A stretch of DNA of 64,000 bases from Hepsetus odoe (Eukaryota > Chordata > Actinopteri > Characiformes > Hepsetidae): NCBI GenBank assembly GCA_017165825.1, contig CM029367.1, positions 23,102,932 to 23,166,931 on the forward strand. Reading direction: 5' to 3'. A model generated the notes under the pieces. The model did not search any database. It was not told the origin of the DNA and saw only the letters and a list, made by a program, of their open reading frames with translations. The translations under genes were made by a program, and so were the position numbers. Positions 1 to 10,677 of this stretch are shown here, piece by piece. Numbering within the stretch: the stretch's first letter is position 1; every line of letters begins with the position of its first letter.

Positions 1-696
1 TGGATGGATTGTTAGTGTTTTCCCCAGCCAAAGATGAAAAAATCTGGATTGTAAATCTTACACTTTTTAGGTGATTATTATTATTATATTATTTATTTAC
101 TAATGTTAATTTACATTAACTTATAGTTAATGTAAAGAAGTGTGTCATCACAATACAAATAATGTGGCACTCAGCAAAACTCTGCAGTTAAAAACTGTAA
201 AACAAACCTTTCAGTGGTGAATGTTTGGGGCGGGTTCAGGAGCTGTGTTTAAAACTTTTTGAAAATGCCAGGCTACACTTAAATTCTTGAGTTATGCCTG
301 GGCATGCTGGCATGTAGATATTCTGTCCACAGACAGGAAAAAAGGCATCAATTTCAACATCTGTTTTTAACATAAAGTTTCCCCCAAGCACTACAAAGAA
401 AGGATGCACAACAGCGCTTGCTGGCACAAAGGTAAAGGTAGTACTGATACTCCTAAAATATCACAGGACAGTGAAAGTGGACAGCCAACTTAAGTCTGTC
501 TGAGTGACTGGGACATGCCTCTGGCCAAAAGGGCTGATCTAAACTGTTCCTGAAAGACAGGTGATTTTAGTTCCAAGTGTAGCTTGAAGTTTACTGGTTT
601 ATAACCATGTACTAGATAACATTACGGACATCATTAAAAATTATGAAATTCTTCAGCGTCAACTGAATACATTACCAGAATATATGTATATATATA
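1..696. other. Intergenic DNA, no gene seen
   Basis: AT-rich unique sequence. I see no exon, RNA gene or clear repeat apart from a short (TA)n run at about 682-698, just before the Tc1-type element. Open frames here are short and have no recognisable domain. Confidence 0.5.
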
Positions 697-1253
697 TACA
701 CAGTACTGTGCAAAAGTTTTAGGCAGGTGTGGAAAAAATGATGTAAACAAAGAATGCTTTCAAAAATGGAATTGTTAATCATTTATTTTCATCAATCAAC
801 AAAATGCAGTGAATGAACAAAAGGGAAATCTAAATCAAAGCAATATTTGGTGTGACCACCCTTTGCCTTCAAAACAGCATCAGTTCTTCTAGGTACATTT
901 GTACACAGTTTTTGAAGGAACTCGGCTGGTAGGTTGTTGCAGACATCTTGGAGAACTAACCACAGATCTTCTGTGGATGTAGGCTTCCTCACATCCTTCT
1001 GTCTCTTCATGTAATCCAGACACACTGGATGATGTTGAGATCAGGGCTCTGTGGGGGCCAGAAGAACTGATGCTGGTTTGAAGGCAAAAGGTAGTAACAC
1101 CAAATATTGATCTGATTTAGACTTTTCTTTTGTTCGCTCACTTTTCATTTTGTAAATTGATCAAAATAAACAATCATTATTTACTTCTCTGAAAGCATTC
1201 TTTGTGTACAGCATTTCTTCCACACCTGCCTAAAACATTTGCACAGTACTGTA
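697..1253 (-). mobile_element. Internally deleted Tc1/mariner-type transposon with long terminal inverted repeats
   Basis: The left end (CAGTACTGTGCAAAAGTTTT at 701) is repeated in inverse at the right end (1190-1253); the match runs about 60 bp with few mismatches. It begins and ends at TA, the Tc1/mariner target. Between the ends, the - strand at 792-1025 still reads as a piece of Tc1 transposase C-terminus (DYMKRQKD, STEDLWLVLQDV, NNLPAEFLQKL, AVLKAKGGHTKY). The upstream transposase, including the helix-turn-helix and first catalytic Asp residues, is missing, so the copy is non-autonomous. Element type is seen in the sequence; the family assignment rests on known Tc1 transposase motifs. 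Confidence 0.85.
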
Positions 1254-2093
1254 CTAACTACCTGCTATCAGCTGTGGACAGAACTACTGCTGGGTAAATT
1301 TCAGATAGTTTTCTTAGAGAACTCGCAAAAAAAACTTAGTTGTATTTCCAACCCCAACCCAAGCATGGCTCAAGAAAAACAGAAATAAAAACTATGTTCT
1401 TGAATATGTTTATGCAATAGCCAAATGGCCTTTTCTGTAGGGGATATCTCACTGAAAACTCTGGCTGCACTACTATTCCATTTCCTGCTGAAGCTGCTGG
1501 TTGCCTTCTTCCTTGTTGTCTTTTTTGTGTCCCTGTTGTAACCACACACTGCAGGTGGGAAGTGGGTGTGAGGACAAAGGGATAATCGGGTAGAGACTGT
1601 CTGCAAGAGCATGTGAAGTGAGTGTGTCTACTGTCACATTAAGCTGGCTCAAGAAGCAGCTCATCCATTTCACGTTCTTGGGACTAAATCGGGTTCTTGA
1701 GCAAACTCACGCTGTCTTGATAACTGGAAGATGTTGTACTGGAGCTGGATGTGGTTTATCTGTTGCATTTTATTTGTCCAAACATGTCAGTTTTGGCCTT
1801 TTTCCTGTTAACTCAACACCACAAATGGATGCCAATAATGAGTGTTTTGAATTCACCACATTGCCTACCAGACTACAGACTAGTTTAGAGAAAACTAACA
1901 AATTATTAACGCTTTAAAAGCAAGGTACAGTTTATTGGTGTCAAACTCCTTTTTGTTGGTTTGCTTATCCTTTCTGTCTTTCAGGCTAATGGGACTTGAT
2001 GATGCTTGACCAACAGACCATGCCAAGTGCTGTCTGAATTAATAGAGATGGACATGTTTACACTTCAAACTCTCGCTCTCCTTCTCTGCAACC
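1254..2093. other. Region upstream of plac9, no gene recognised
   Basis: Unique, moderately AT-rich sequence. A 99-codon open frame on + at 1618-1917 has no recognisable domain, signal or splice context, and I do not call it a gene. Confidence 0.4.
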
Positions 2094-2127
2094 CTCTCTC
2101 TCTCTCCCTCTCTCTCTCTCTCTCTCC
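2094..2127. repeat. (CT)n microsatellite
   Basis: Near-continuous CT dinucleotides with one CCC interruption. Confidence 0.9.
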
Positions 2128-2349
2128 ATCCTTCCATTTCATTGTTTTCATGAGCATAAACAGGACTGAAAAAAAGTGGATTATATGTATTGTGTCATTT
2201 TTATTGGAATGCTACTTGCTTCAGGCAAAAACACAAGTGCAGATTACTTCCCTGTTGATATTTCCTTAGGCTGCTTGCTTTCAATATTGCTAGAGAAAAA
2301 ACAGTCCCACCCCATCGTCCCACTGCAAAACTGCACACACACCCAACCC

Positions 2350-2360
2350 CTCTCTCTCTC

Positions 2361-2391
<31 letters not shown>
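2350..2391. repeat. (CT)n microsatellite
   Basis: About 20 CT units with one CG interruption, 170 bp upstream of a candidate plac9 5' UTR splice donor. Confidence 0.95.
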
Positions 2392-2399
2392 TTATTCTC

Positions 2400-2562
2400 T
2401 TGCATTTCCCTCCTCCAAAAAGAGAACACTTTTGTACTTCGTTCAGTGTTTTCTTTAGAAAAAGAGCCAAACGCAGAGGCAGAGAGAGGTAGTGAGTGGA
2501 AAGAAAGAGGGTAAGAGAGAAAAGAGGGTTACAAATAGCTAGAAGCCCTCTACAACTTTCAG
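2400..2562 (+). promoter_or_regulatory. Candidate plac9 5' region / untranslated first exon
   Basis: A purine-rich stretch ends in CTTTCAG followed by GTAAAC, a plausible splice donor at 2562/2563. Just before the plac9 start codon, TTTTCAATCTCTAG at about 2888-2901 resembles a 3' splice site. Together they would allow a non-coding first exon. I see no convincing TATA box. This is inference from splice-like signals only; the alternative is that transcription starts directly upstream of 2928. Confidence 0.25.
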
Positions 2563-2927
2563 GTAAACTCCTCTTAATCTACTCCCCTCATTCCTCCAAA
2601 TGCATGCAAAACCTTTTCATGCAATTGTCTCTCCTTTAGAGCGCTCCTCGAGAGTCAAGAGGTTTTTTAAATTCTCTGTATATATAGCTATTCTATGTAT
2701 ATATGTTTATAACTTTATTTAAATTTAGCTTTTGTTTACTTCATATGCTGTTATTTGATTTACCCAATGTTTAAAATGATAAAAAAAAAGCCTGAATGAA
2801 TATTATTTCTGTTGTGTCTTGTAACAATGTGACAATGCTATTTTGTATGGTAAAAAGCAAAAAATTGAGTCCCAATCAAAAAATTTTCTTTTCAATCTCT
2901 AGTTTGAAGGTGTATTGGCTCTAAACC

Positions 2928-2985
2928 ATGGCCCACTGCTATGCCTGTATCGTACTTCTACTCTTGATTGGTCCAATTTCTACAG
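2928..2985 (+). CDS. plac9: plac9 coding exon 1 (signal peptide)
   Basis: 58 bp encoding 19 residues plus the first base of the Val20 codon. Donor is ACAG|GTAGGA. The bases before the start codon (AAACC) give a good vertebrate initiation context, with A at -3. Confidence 0.85.
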
Positions 2986-5900
2986 GTAGGAGTCCTTACT
3001 GGGTGGGATGGAGGAGGGGTTAGTGGGGTCAGGTGATGGACAGAGACTGGGGAAAGTTATGGATCTTTAGGTTTTTTCAGACATTTAGACTTAGCTCAGT
3101 CTACAAACGTTGTGCCTCAATAATGAATTTATTGATGGTTTAAAAAGTTCCAGGAAAAGAAAGAAAAGAAAAGAATATAAAGGAAATTAAGGAAAGAAAA
3201 AAAAGATACTCATTCATATTGGAGCAAATATTAGATGTGTGAAATATGATAATGTGTGTGTGTGCGCAGTGTTTTTATGGAGCAGAACATCTGGTTCTGA
3301 TTTGGATTCTGCTCGGCCCTGTTCTGAATGACAGGGCAGTGTGAGCTACAGTGGACATTTTATGCATGAAATACTGTGCTTCACATCAGCTTTTACAAAG
3401 CATTTACACCTACAACTAACAAACTTGCCTTAGATGTCCTCACTGCAGGAGAAATGTGTGTAGCGTGTAAGGGAATACGAAACTGTTTGGTTCTGGTTAC
3501 TTCATGGCTGAGAAATCTGAAATAATTAGGCCGATGTGTGTGATCTCACTTCCTAAGAATGAAGGGAGAAATGCAATCACTTACAAACTCAACTCAGAGT
3601 CTTTCTTGTACTCCTCAGTCACTCATTTTCTTTTCCAGTTCCTTCTCCTTTTTTTACGGTTTTATTTTTCATAACATAGTTCACTCTTTGTATTTCTATT
3701 GATCTAGGAACTACCCCGGGCACACTAAGCTGAAGTTAACTAACACATTACAGCATTTTTCCATTGCTCAGAGCCACTATTAGGCAGAGCTTTTAGAGGC
3801 TGAAGCCTAAGCCTTTGCTCCTTTACTTCGGTAAACTCAGTTGAGACTCTGTATTCTACATTATGCTGTTGTGTCTAATCCAGATACCTCCCCTTGGTGA
3901 GTAATGAGTTTTTTGGATGTGGCTTATTTCTCAGGTTGATCTCATAGCAGTTCCAAACCTTACTCTCTCTTCTCATACATCATTACCAGCAGCATCCCCT
4001 TTTCACCTTTATTTATTTTTTTATCTTGAAGGTATAAATAAGGAATTTATTCGCCTTTGCTGCAACATTATCTTTCTAAGAAGTCTTCACACTAGATTTT
4101 GGAACATTGCTGTGAAAATTTACATTTACGGCATTTAGCAGACGCTCTTATCCAGAGCGACTTCCATGTCCTAATTACAGGGACAGTCCCCCTGGAGACA
4201 CTCGGGGTTAAGGGTCTTGCTCAGGGACCCAGTGGTGGTAGTGCTAGAGGTGGGATTTGAACCTGGGACCTTCTTGAGCCATAGGTAAGTACCCTCCCAC
4301 TAGACCACCACCACCCCTATAAATGTATTTTGCCCCAAGAACATTAGTGAGAACAGGTGTTAACAGATGATTGACTCGGGAAACCAAAGCTTCTCCAGCT
4401 TTTCCCAGTTGTTTTGGATGGAGCTGTATCCAATTAAGAAAATAAAGTTAATGCTCCATGGAACAACACTGAGGGCTTCATACCAATTTAGGCAATACTT
4501 GATGCTGGCAAACAGTGAACCTGTCTACTTGTCTGCCTGCCTGTTTCATGTTTGTCCAACTAGTGCATTACATATGCATTCACAAGACATTTACATTTAC
4601 GGCATTTAGCAGACGCTCTTATCCAGAGTGACTTCCATACCCTTATTACAGGGACAGTCCCCTTGGAGCAGCTCAGGGTTAAGGGTCTTGCTCAGGGACC
4701 CAGTGGTGGTAGTGCCAGAGGTGGGATTCAAACCTGGGACCTCTTGAGCCATAGGTCCATAGGCAAGTACCCTACCACTAGACCACTGCACCCCTGACAC
4801 CCCTGACAGACACAAATCAGTCACAAATCAGTATCTGTTAAATGTTGTAATGCTTAAATGTAAAACTGTCAGCCGCCTGCCCCCAACAGTAGGGCTGACA
4901 TCCAGTGTGTAAAAGTTGATTTATTTGCCCTTGGCACTCTGTTTAATGCAGCATATTGGATTGGCAGGCTGGGAGTCTTGGACAAATGGATGTCAGTCAA
5001 ATGTGCTCATTAAGCATTAAGCATTAAGTATTAAGCTTCATTGATGCTTTTCTTAGAGTGGACTGATCATTGCGTTCATTTGGTTACTCAGTTTTAAGCA
5101 GAGTCTTAAGTGTAGTCCTACACATGAAGGGGACAACAGTATTCTTCTCTAAATTAAGCTATATGTAGCTGTGTATGTCCTCCTCTAGTTTGATGTGTGC
5201 ACAGAACTATAAACCTAAATTAGTCCTTACGGTTTTATAGTTTGATGTGTTTACATGATAGAGCACAAAAAATGACAACTATGAGATCTTTTTTTGAGTT
5301 CAGGGGGAGGTTCTTGTTTAATACACATAGAACTTTAAAAGGCCTAGAACCAGCATAGATGATCACAGCTATTTAATAGCTTCTTTTAGAGGAGAAAAAT
5401 GCTGTGTCCTTCATTTATCTTTGTGATTTTATTGGATTGGGTCCTGGATATCTTTGGCTCGCTTGGTGTACTGCTAATGGTGCTTAAGTTGCACCATGGG
5501 ACGGCAGTGTCGGAGTAACAGTAGGGATAAATCACAAGCAAAATCCTTCATAAGGTGCAGGGTAAACCCTCTTCTCTTGTTAGGTCATGTTTCTGACACG
5601 GCACAGATGACTATAAATTTGAGCTGAATCACTTAGTGTAATGCTCTGAGGAGGAGGTTTGTGTATGCGTTTGATTTCAGTCCAGTTTTCTTCTTTCAAA
5701 CCTTTATATTAAGCATTGTGATACAAAACAAAGCTGTTCCTAGATTAACCTCACGGAGGCTAAGAGCAAAAAGGCCTCTTTCCTATTTAGAATCAGAATA
5801 AGAAGGATTTTACTGGCAGAGTGCACTTGTACTTAGTCATAATTTGGCCTGCAAAATTCAACCAATAAAACAAATAAATAAAAATAGTGTACTTTCATAT

Positions 5901-8900
5901 AGGGTTTCATAAAATACAAGCATCTAAAATCAAAAATGCCATATAGATATTTTTTGAGATGGTATGACACAGATGAGCCAAGATGTAACAGCAGAATCCA
6001 TAAGTATCTATATGCAAGTACATAACTCTGAAAGTATATACTGGCAGTGAACATTTGAACTATTTAGATTCCTCTATATTCCTCTATACTATGTTCTGGT
6101 AGTACATAGTACAGTCTGGAAGGATATGCTAAAAGTATAAAGCTCCATTTGAGCGAATATACTGTTAGTACATCTGGAAACACATGCTAGGAGGATATCA
6201 GGGAGCATTTCCAGGAAATAAACAACTCCATCTGGAAATATAGGCCAGGAATATATAGCTCCATCTTATACTATGTGCTGGAAATTCATGGCTCCATCTG
6301 GAAATATATGATGAATATGCATAGCTCCATATCTGGAATACATGGCTCCATTTGGAACTGCAGCCACCGGGGCAGCGGTGGCCTAGCAGTTAGGGCGTTA
6401 GCTGCATGATCAGAGGATCGGAGGTTCAAACCCCTTCCCAATAGGTTGCCCTGAGGTACCCTTGAGCAAGGTACCATCCCCATCACTGCTCCCCGGGCGC
6501 TTTCAATAGCTGCCCACTGCTGCACGGGTTTGAGTGTGCATGGGTTAAATGCAGAGGTCCAATTTCGTTGTGGTTCATGTGTGCTGTGCCGTGACCTTGC
6601 AATGACAAGGGTTGTCACTTTCACTTTTTCACTTCATCCTGGAAGTGCTCGACTCCAAGTATAAGAACATCCTGGATGTACATGATGGGCCTTTCTAAAA
6701 TAATATCCTTTAAATACTTGACTCTGAAAGTGTATGCTGGCAGAATGTATTTAGTTTACCTTGGATTTAAATTAGTAAAAAGTCATTTTGGACCATCCAT
6801 ATTGCATATCAGATATGATATCACAACATTTGAAAGCTGGTACTTTCAAATGATCTTAAAAATGACAGAAATAGAGATACATAGCAACAGCTCAATGTGG
6901 AAGTATAATCTGCTGCGGGTACATAGTTTCATCGATTGCCTTCTAAGGGTCACGCCTGATATATGTGTTATGTTGGAGCACTAGATGAAATATTAAGGGC
7001 TTCTGGGTTCTCTTAGTCATTTGAACATTTAGACTTCAAGACATCTGCATTGGTTTCTGGTCAGCTTTGAGTGCTTCAGCTTGTGTGAGGTTTTAAAGTG
7101 TGCCGATGTTTAGCAGTCACAGCTCTGCTGCACAGTGATGTCACGGAAACCAGCAGTGTGAAGGCTGGCGTCTGGCTCAGTAAACATTGCCCTCCTGCTG
7201 TGTTTACAAGGGAAAACCTGCAGCAGTGCTGAACAAACACAGCAAACATTTTCCACCACACAGTTTCATATATAAATTGATCAAAGGTTGTGACATGGAG
7301 AGTCTTTAATCAGGAAATCCAGACAGGCCTAAGAGGTCTAAAGCCTGAAAACCTTTTTGCAGCATGAGCATATTGCATATTTGTCTCCTGCATTTAAACC
7401 ACACAGACACACCAGGAGTGTGTGGTGGGCTTCAATGCAAGTGATGAGGAGGGTACCTTGCTCAAAGGTGTCTCAGGGCAACCTACTGGTCTGCGGCATG
7501 AATCCAGGACCGTCCAATCATGGGGTCTAGTCCCAAACCATTAGGTCACCACTGCCCCCATTTGGTGGAGGTTTTAATTATTTACAAGGATGTTATTATT
7601 TGAAGACTCTCATAACCAGAGACTGTAGTTTAGCATCTGTGTTTGGAATTTTGTGGGACTTATTACTGGTATTCATTAACTACTACTACACCAAAATAAA
7701 ATTTATAAGAAAAAAATTTCCCCAAAAAGATGTACTTTCAGATGTACTTTTCATTCCATTTTGCTGGAATGACTTTGTTCTTGTGATCAACGTGATACTG
7801 AAAATGATAAACATTGTAAAATAATGGTTGATGGGTTACACTTGAAATCAGTGAGAAATTATTTCATTTTTGGCTGAACTAAATCTATTCGTTTTGTGTA
7901 GAAGCTGATGTTGGACTGTGTTTTGTACCACAGTGTCTGATTCTGATTCAGCACAGAGAGAATCCAGCACGGCAGCCTGCAAGGTCCAGAACACACTCAG
8001 CAACAGACTGGATGCAATGGAAAAGGTGAGTTCCTCTTTGTCTCTTCATTTCTGCCTCTACAAAATGATTCCTGTTGATTGGAAATCATGCAATCAGTCT
8101 GGCTTTTAGCAAAATGAAACATTGTGTTCCAGCAACATGAGAAGAGTCAGTCTCAATTTATACTTTGCTAAATACCTCCTGTTACCCCCCATTGCTCTCC
8201 TCCACTGACTGCCTAAGGTGTATGTTTTGCAGTTTATGAGGGTAATTGCAGAAAAAGGCCTCTCAGTTTTCCCCCTGTAATTGTGGAGGGTTTTAGGTGA
8301 AGAATACTGCAGATCAAAGATTACATGTTACAACAAAAACAAGTGTGCAGGTGCTCATACAAATGAAAGACCTTTGAAACGTACCCTTAAAGATACAGTT
8401 TAGCCATGCATTTATTTTTCCAGGCTTTAGCGCTTCAGTCACTCCGCTGGTGGTGCTGGAGCCTGACGGAGAGACACCCTGTGCAGGTCACCAGTCCATT
8501 GCAGATCAAATCCTTAACAGTGTTTCTTAAATAAAAATATCTTCTTTAAGTCAAGTCAACTTTATTTCTATAGCGCTTTTTACAACTGCTGTTGTCACAA
8601 AACAGCTTTACAGAATCCGGGTCTGAGCCCCAATTGGGTAAGCCAAGGGCGACAGAGGCAAGGAAAAAACTCCCCCAAAGATGAGGAAGAAACCTTGGGA
8701 GAAACCAAGACCCAGAAAGGGAACCCATCCTCCTTTGGTCGACACCGGAAATAAAGGAAGGAAAGAAAGAAAGAGAAAAACCCTGTATAGTGATGACGTC
8801 CAGTAAGCAGTAAAAGAGTCCATTGGTGACTGTAACTGGAGGTTCATAAGCTAATGGTGGAAGCTCTGTTTGAGTGGGGGAAGCTCTGTTGCAGCCATTC

Positions 8901-9623
8901 CTGCAGAAGATCCAATCTGATGTAGCTGATCTGAAGTTCATGATAGTAGTTTTGCTGACTCTGTGGAGTAGCAGGTATTGAATTCAGGAGACACTTAAGT
9001 CTTTAGTCTTTAGTCATTCTACTTATAATTTGGAAACTTTGGAATGTTGTTATATGACACAAAGGCTCTACTTTCTCACAACGTGGCATTTTGAAAATTA
9101 TAGCACCAAAAATCAGCATTTTAGTATGGACCCTAGGGAAGCTTAAAGTCCTCGCCTCACACAACTTTGTTCAGAAATTCTGAAAAGAATTGCTTATGGA
9201 CTCTTAACATTTTTGACACTCTAATGTAATTTAGATTCTCCCCCAAACTATTGCTTTTACAATCATTCTTGCATTTATTTTTTGCTCCCTATTTCTCTGT
9301 TTGTGCAATCTATTCTTCTTTAATACTTCTTTCTTCTATCCATAATTCAGTGACCGCTTCACTGCATCCTTATTTTTTCCCAGCATTTTCTTCTACATTT
9401 GTTCTTTATTGCATTTGTAAAGCTCACTAATATTAAAACTTCCCTACATGTCTGATTTTCCGTGTTCAAGCGAGTGGAGGACACGGTGCTGAAGCTGGAG
9501 GAGGAGGTGGTGGGCCTGCTGGATGCCATTGAGGGTCCTGAGTGGAACTTTGTACTGAACTCTAACAGTGCTGGACCTGTTGTGGACATACTGGAAGACA
9601 GCAGTCACAACCCACACCCCTAA
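2928..9623 (+). CDS. plac9: plac9-like gene (placenta-specific protein 9 family), coding span of three exons
   Basis: Coding exons 2928-2985, 7934-8025 and 9471-9623 join (GT..AG introns, phases 1 and 0) into a 100-residue protein plus stop. Residues 1-19 are a signal peptide (MAHCYACIVLLLLIGPIST). The mature part is short and hydrophilic. A single Cys near residue 35 (TAACKVQ) is followed by an amphipathic coiled-coil stretch of about residues 41-70 (NRLDAMEKRVEDTVLKLEEE), then a GLLDAIEGPEWN motif and an acidic tail (DILED). Cys position, coiled coil, the LL..E..WN motif and total length (human about 97) all match PLAC9, a small secreted protein of unclear function. The ATG at 2928 is the only start giving a signal peptide in frame. 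It lies tail to tail with stk32c. The frame is intact, so it is probably functional. Identification is by family knowledge; expression was not testable here. Confidence 0.85.
4119..4318 (-). mobile_element. tRNA-derived SINE (family 2), copy 1
   Basis: On the - strand the head reads with a Pol III A box (TGGTCTAGTGGG) and B box (GGTTCAAATCC). The opposite end is the widespread teleost tail that reads CGGCATTTAGCAGACGCTCT on +. A second copy 470 bp away is highly similar and in the same orientation. Confidence 0.8.
4590..4797 (-). mobile_element. tRNA-derived SINE (family 2), copy 2
   Basis: Same sequence order and orientation as the copy at 4119-4318, with a small duplication near the head (CATAGGTCCATAGG). 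The repeated CACCCCTGACACCCCTGACA at the right edge may be a short target duplication or slippage. Confidence 0.8.
6025..6760. repeat. Degenerate minisatellite interrupted by a SINE
   Basis: Imperfect units built around AGCTCCATCTGGAAATATA recur from about 6140 to 6355. A flanking unit CTCTGAAAGTATATACTGGC (6026) reappears as CTCTGAAAGTGTATGCTGGC at about 6722, beyond the SINE at 6369-6628. Units are diverged, so this is an old array. Confidence 0.65.
6369..6628 (+). mobile_element. tRNA-derived SINE (family 1), nearly full-length
   Basis: Begins GGGGCAGCGGTGGCCTAGCA. The A box (TGGCCTAGCAGTTAGG) and B box (GGTTCAAACCC) are Pol III promoter elements. The body contains GAGGTACCCTTGAGCAAGGT and the 3' end is TGTCACTTTCACTT. 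Very close to the copy at 47265-47517. Confidence 0.88.
7389..7559 (-). mobile_element. tRNA-derived SINE (family 1), truncated and diverged
   Basis: Reverse-complement match to the family-1 head and body: CACCACTGCCCC at the right edge is the inverted head, and GGTACCTTGCTC is the inverted body motif. The 3' third is mostly lost. Confidence 0.75.
7934..8025 (+). CDS. plac9: plac9 coding exon 2
   Basis: 92 bp. Completes Val20 and encodes SDSDSAQRESSTAACKVQ and the start of the coiled coil up to Lys50. Donor AAAAG|GTGAG is strong. Serine-rich linker and single Cys as in PLAC9. Confidence 0.85.
8026..9470 (+). other. plac9 intron 2
   Basis: 1.4-kb phase-0 intron ending in TTCCGTGTTCAAG. Contains a degenerate repeat fragment at about 8430-8515 (similar to the V-SINE tail) and a long interspersed repeat at 8549-8775. 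No other gene seen. Confidence 0.75.
8549..8775. repeat. Interspersed teleost repeat, copy 1
   Basis: Starts AGTCAAGTCAACTTTATTTC and contains GCTTTACAGAATCC, GCGACAGAGGCAAGG, AACCTTGGGAG and GACACCGGAAATAAAGGAAG. A second copy with the same order and orientation is at 60733-60960. Repeats starting this way are abundant in fish genomes; I do not know the class with certainty. Confidence 0.75.
9471..9623 (+). CDS. plac9: plac9 coding exon 3 (C-terminus)
   Basis: Encodes residues 51-100, starting RVEDTVLKLEEEVVGLLDAI, then GPEWNFVLNSNSAGPVVDIL and an acidic end; TAA at 9621-9623. This carries the second half of the coiled coil and the GLL..E..WN motif diagnostic of PLAC9. Confidence 0.88.
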   Translation, partial: RVEDTVLKLEEEVVGLLDAIEGPEWNFVLNSNSAGPVVDILEDSSHNPHP

Positions 9624-10148
9624 ATATGGCTGTTTGTCGGACGAGAAAACCGTTTACTTGTTCTTATGATTTTAATATCAGTTTCAGCCATGCATTATAA
9701 AGTAACTTAAAATCTCACAGATTCTAGAACAGAATCTAATGTTCTATGGAAAAAAGTGTCTAAGATTCACACTTGACCTCTTAAGGCCAGGTGGAGGATC
9801 TCATATCTCCTAAGGAGGGCTTCCTTCTCCTGCTGCTACAGTGATGTACCACCCACTTAGATGCATGTCCTTCTGGCTTTATTTCCGCAAAAGCCAAAGT
9901 AGTGACAGACTGGGAATTGCCTGAAGCTTATATTGGAAATTAAGTGTAGACTCGATGGTAACTCAGTTTTACTAAAATCGGATTATTTAATGATATTAAA
10001 AACACCCCGTTACTATGTATGCCTGTATCTATGAAATTATTTTCTGTGTCCCCGTTATCCACACAAGCTTTGTTCTTCTGTCATCCATGGATTTCCAATA
10101 ATGCATGCAAAATGAATTAACATAGACAAAGGCACTGCACTTAAAGTA
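9624..10148. other. plac9 3' UTR and intergenic gap to stk32c
   Basis: No coding potential. ATTAAA on + at 9995-10000 is a candidate poly(A) signal for plac9. The region ends at the first candidate poly(A) signal of the opposing stk32c transcript. Confidence 0.45.
9995..10000 (+). terminator. Candidate plac9 polyadenylation signal (ATTAAA)
   Basis: The common ATTAAA variant, about 370 bp after the stop codon. Weak evidence on its own; no canonical AATAAA is nearer on this strand. Confidence 0.3.
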
Positions 10149-10154
10149 TTTATT
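10149..10154 (-). terminator. Candidate stk32c distal polyadenylation signal (AATAAA)
   Basis: TTTATT on + reads AATAAA on the gene strand, 2.1 kb after the stk32c stop. Other AATAAA hexamers on - lie nearer the stop (about 10363, 10716 and 10845), so the UTR end may differ or be alternative. Confidence 0.3.
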
Positions 10155-10641
10155 AATATTTTCAGTATCATCAAAACAATCTATGGGATGCCAAAAGTTA
10201 AATAGAATCTATTCATACATATCATGCCATCCACATTTATTTGGAAACAATGGTTTGCTTTTTTACAGTCAAACATCTTCAAATTATTAAGCAGTCCTAG
10301 AGTATGGAAAACAGAGCAGTGATCCCACAAGCGCCATCACCCCAGTGCCTAACCATAATTTTTTTATTTTGGTGGCAAAGATGCACAACTATGACCTTAT
10401 GATCTTCTGCAAAATCCCATTGAAAATGGTTGTACATGCAAAGATTTTGATGTTTAATTAGGTTGCTATGGCCTCAGTATAGTCGTTAATTCAATTAGTG
10501 ATTTTTTCCCCCCATTCATAGGTTGGGGGCTATAAGTGGTTCAGAAACATTCCATGTTTTCATTTACAACAATAAATGCTTGTTTACAAATGTTACATTG
10601 GTCCTATGCACTACTTATACACTCCCACACATGCGCACACG

Positions 10642-10677
<36 letters not shown>

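Larger units (their letters stand above)
2986..7933 (+). other. plac9 intron 1
   Basis: 4.9-kb phase-1 intron with GT..AG ends (acceptor TTTGTACCACAG). It holds two copies of a tRNA-derived SINE in - orientation (about 4119 and 4590), a degenerate tandem repeat at 6025-6760 split by another SINE, and a truncated SINE at 7389-7559. No other gene seen. Confidence 0.75.

Noticed and set aside
792..1025. Independent small gene on -
   Set aside because: The translation is a piece of Tc1 transposase inside inverted repeats, so it belongs to the mobile element.
2006..2514. Overlapping open frames upstream of plac9
   Set aside because: They run through (CT)n repeats and have no recognisable domain; not joined to plac9 in frame.
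8546..8941. 131-codon open frame on -
   Set aside because: Covers an interspersed repeat that recurs at 60733-60960, where a similar frame appears; repeat-derived.
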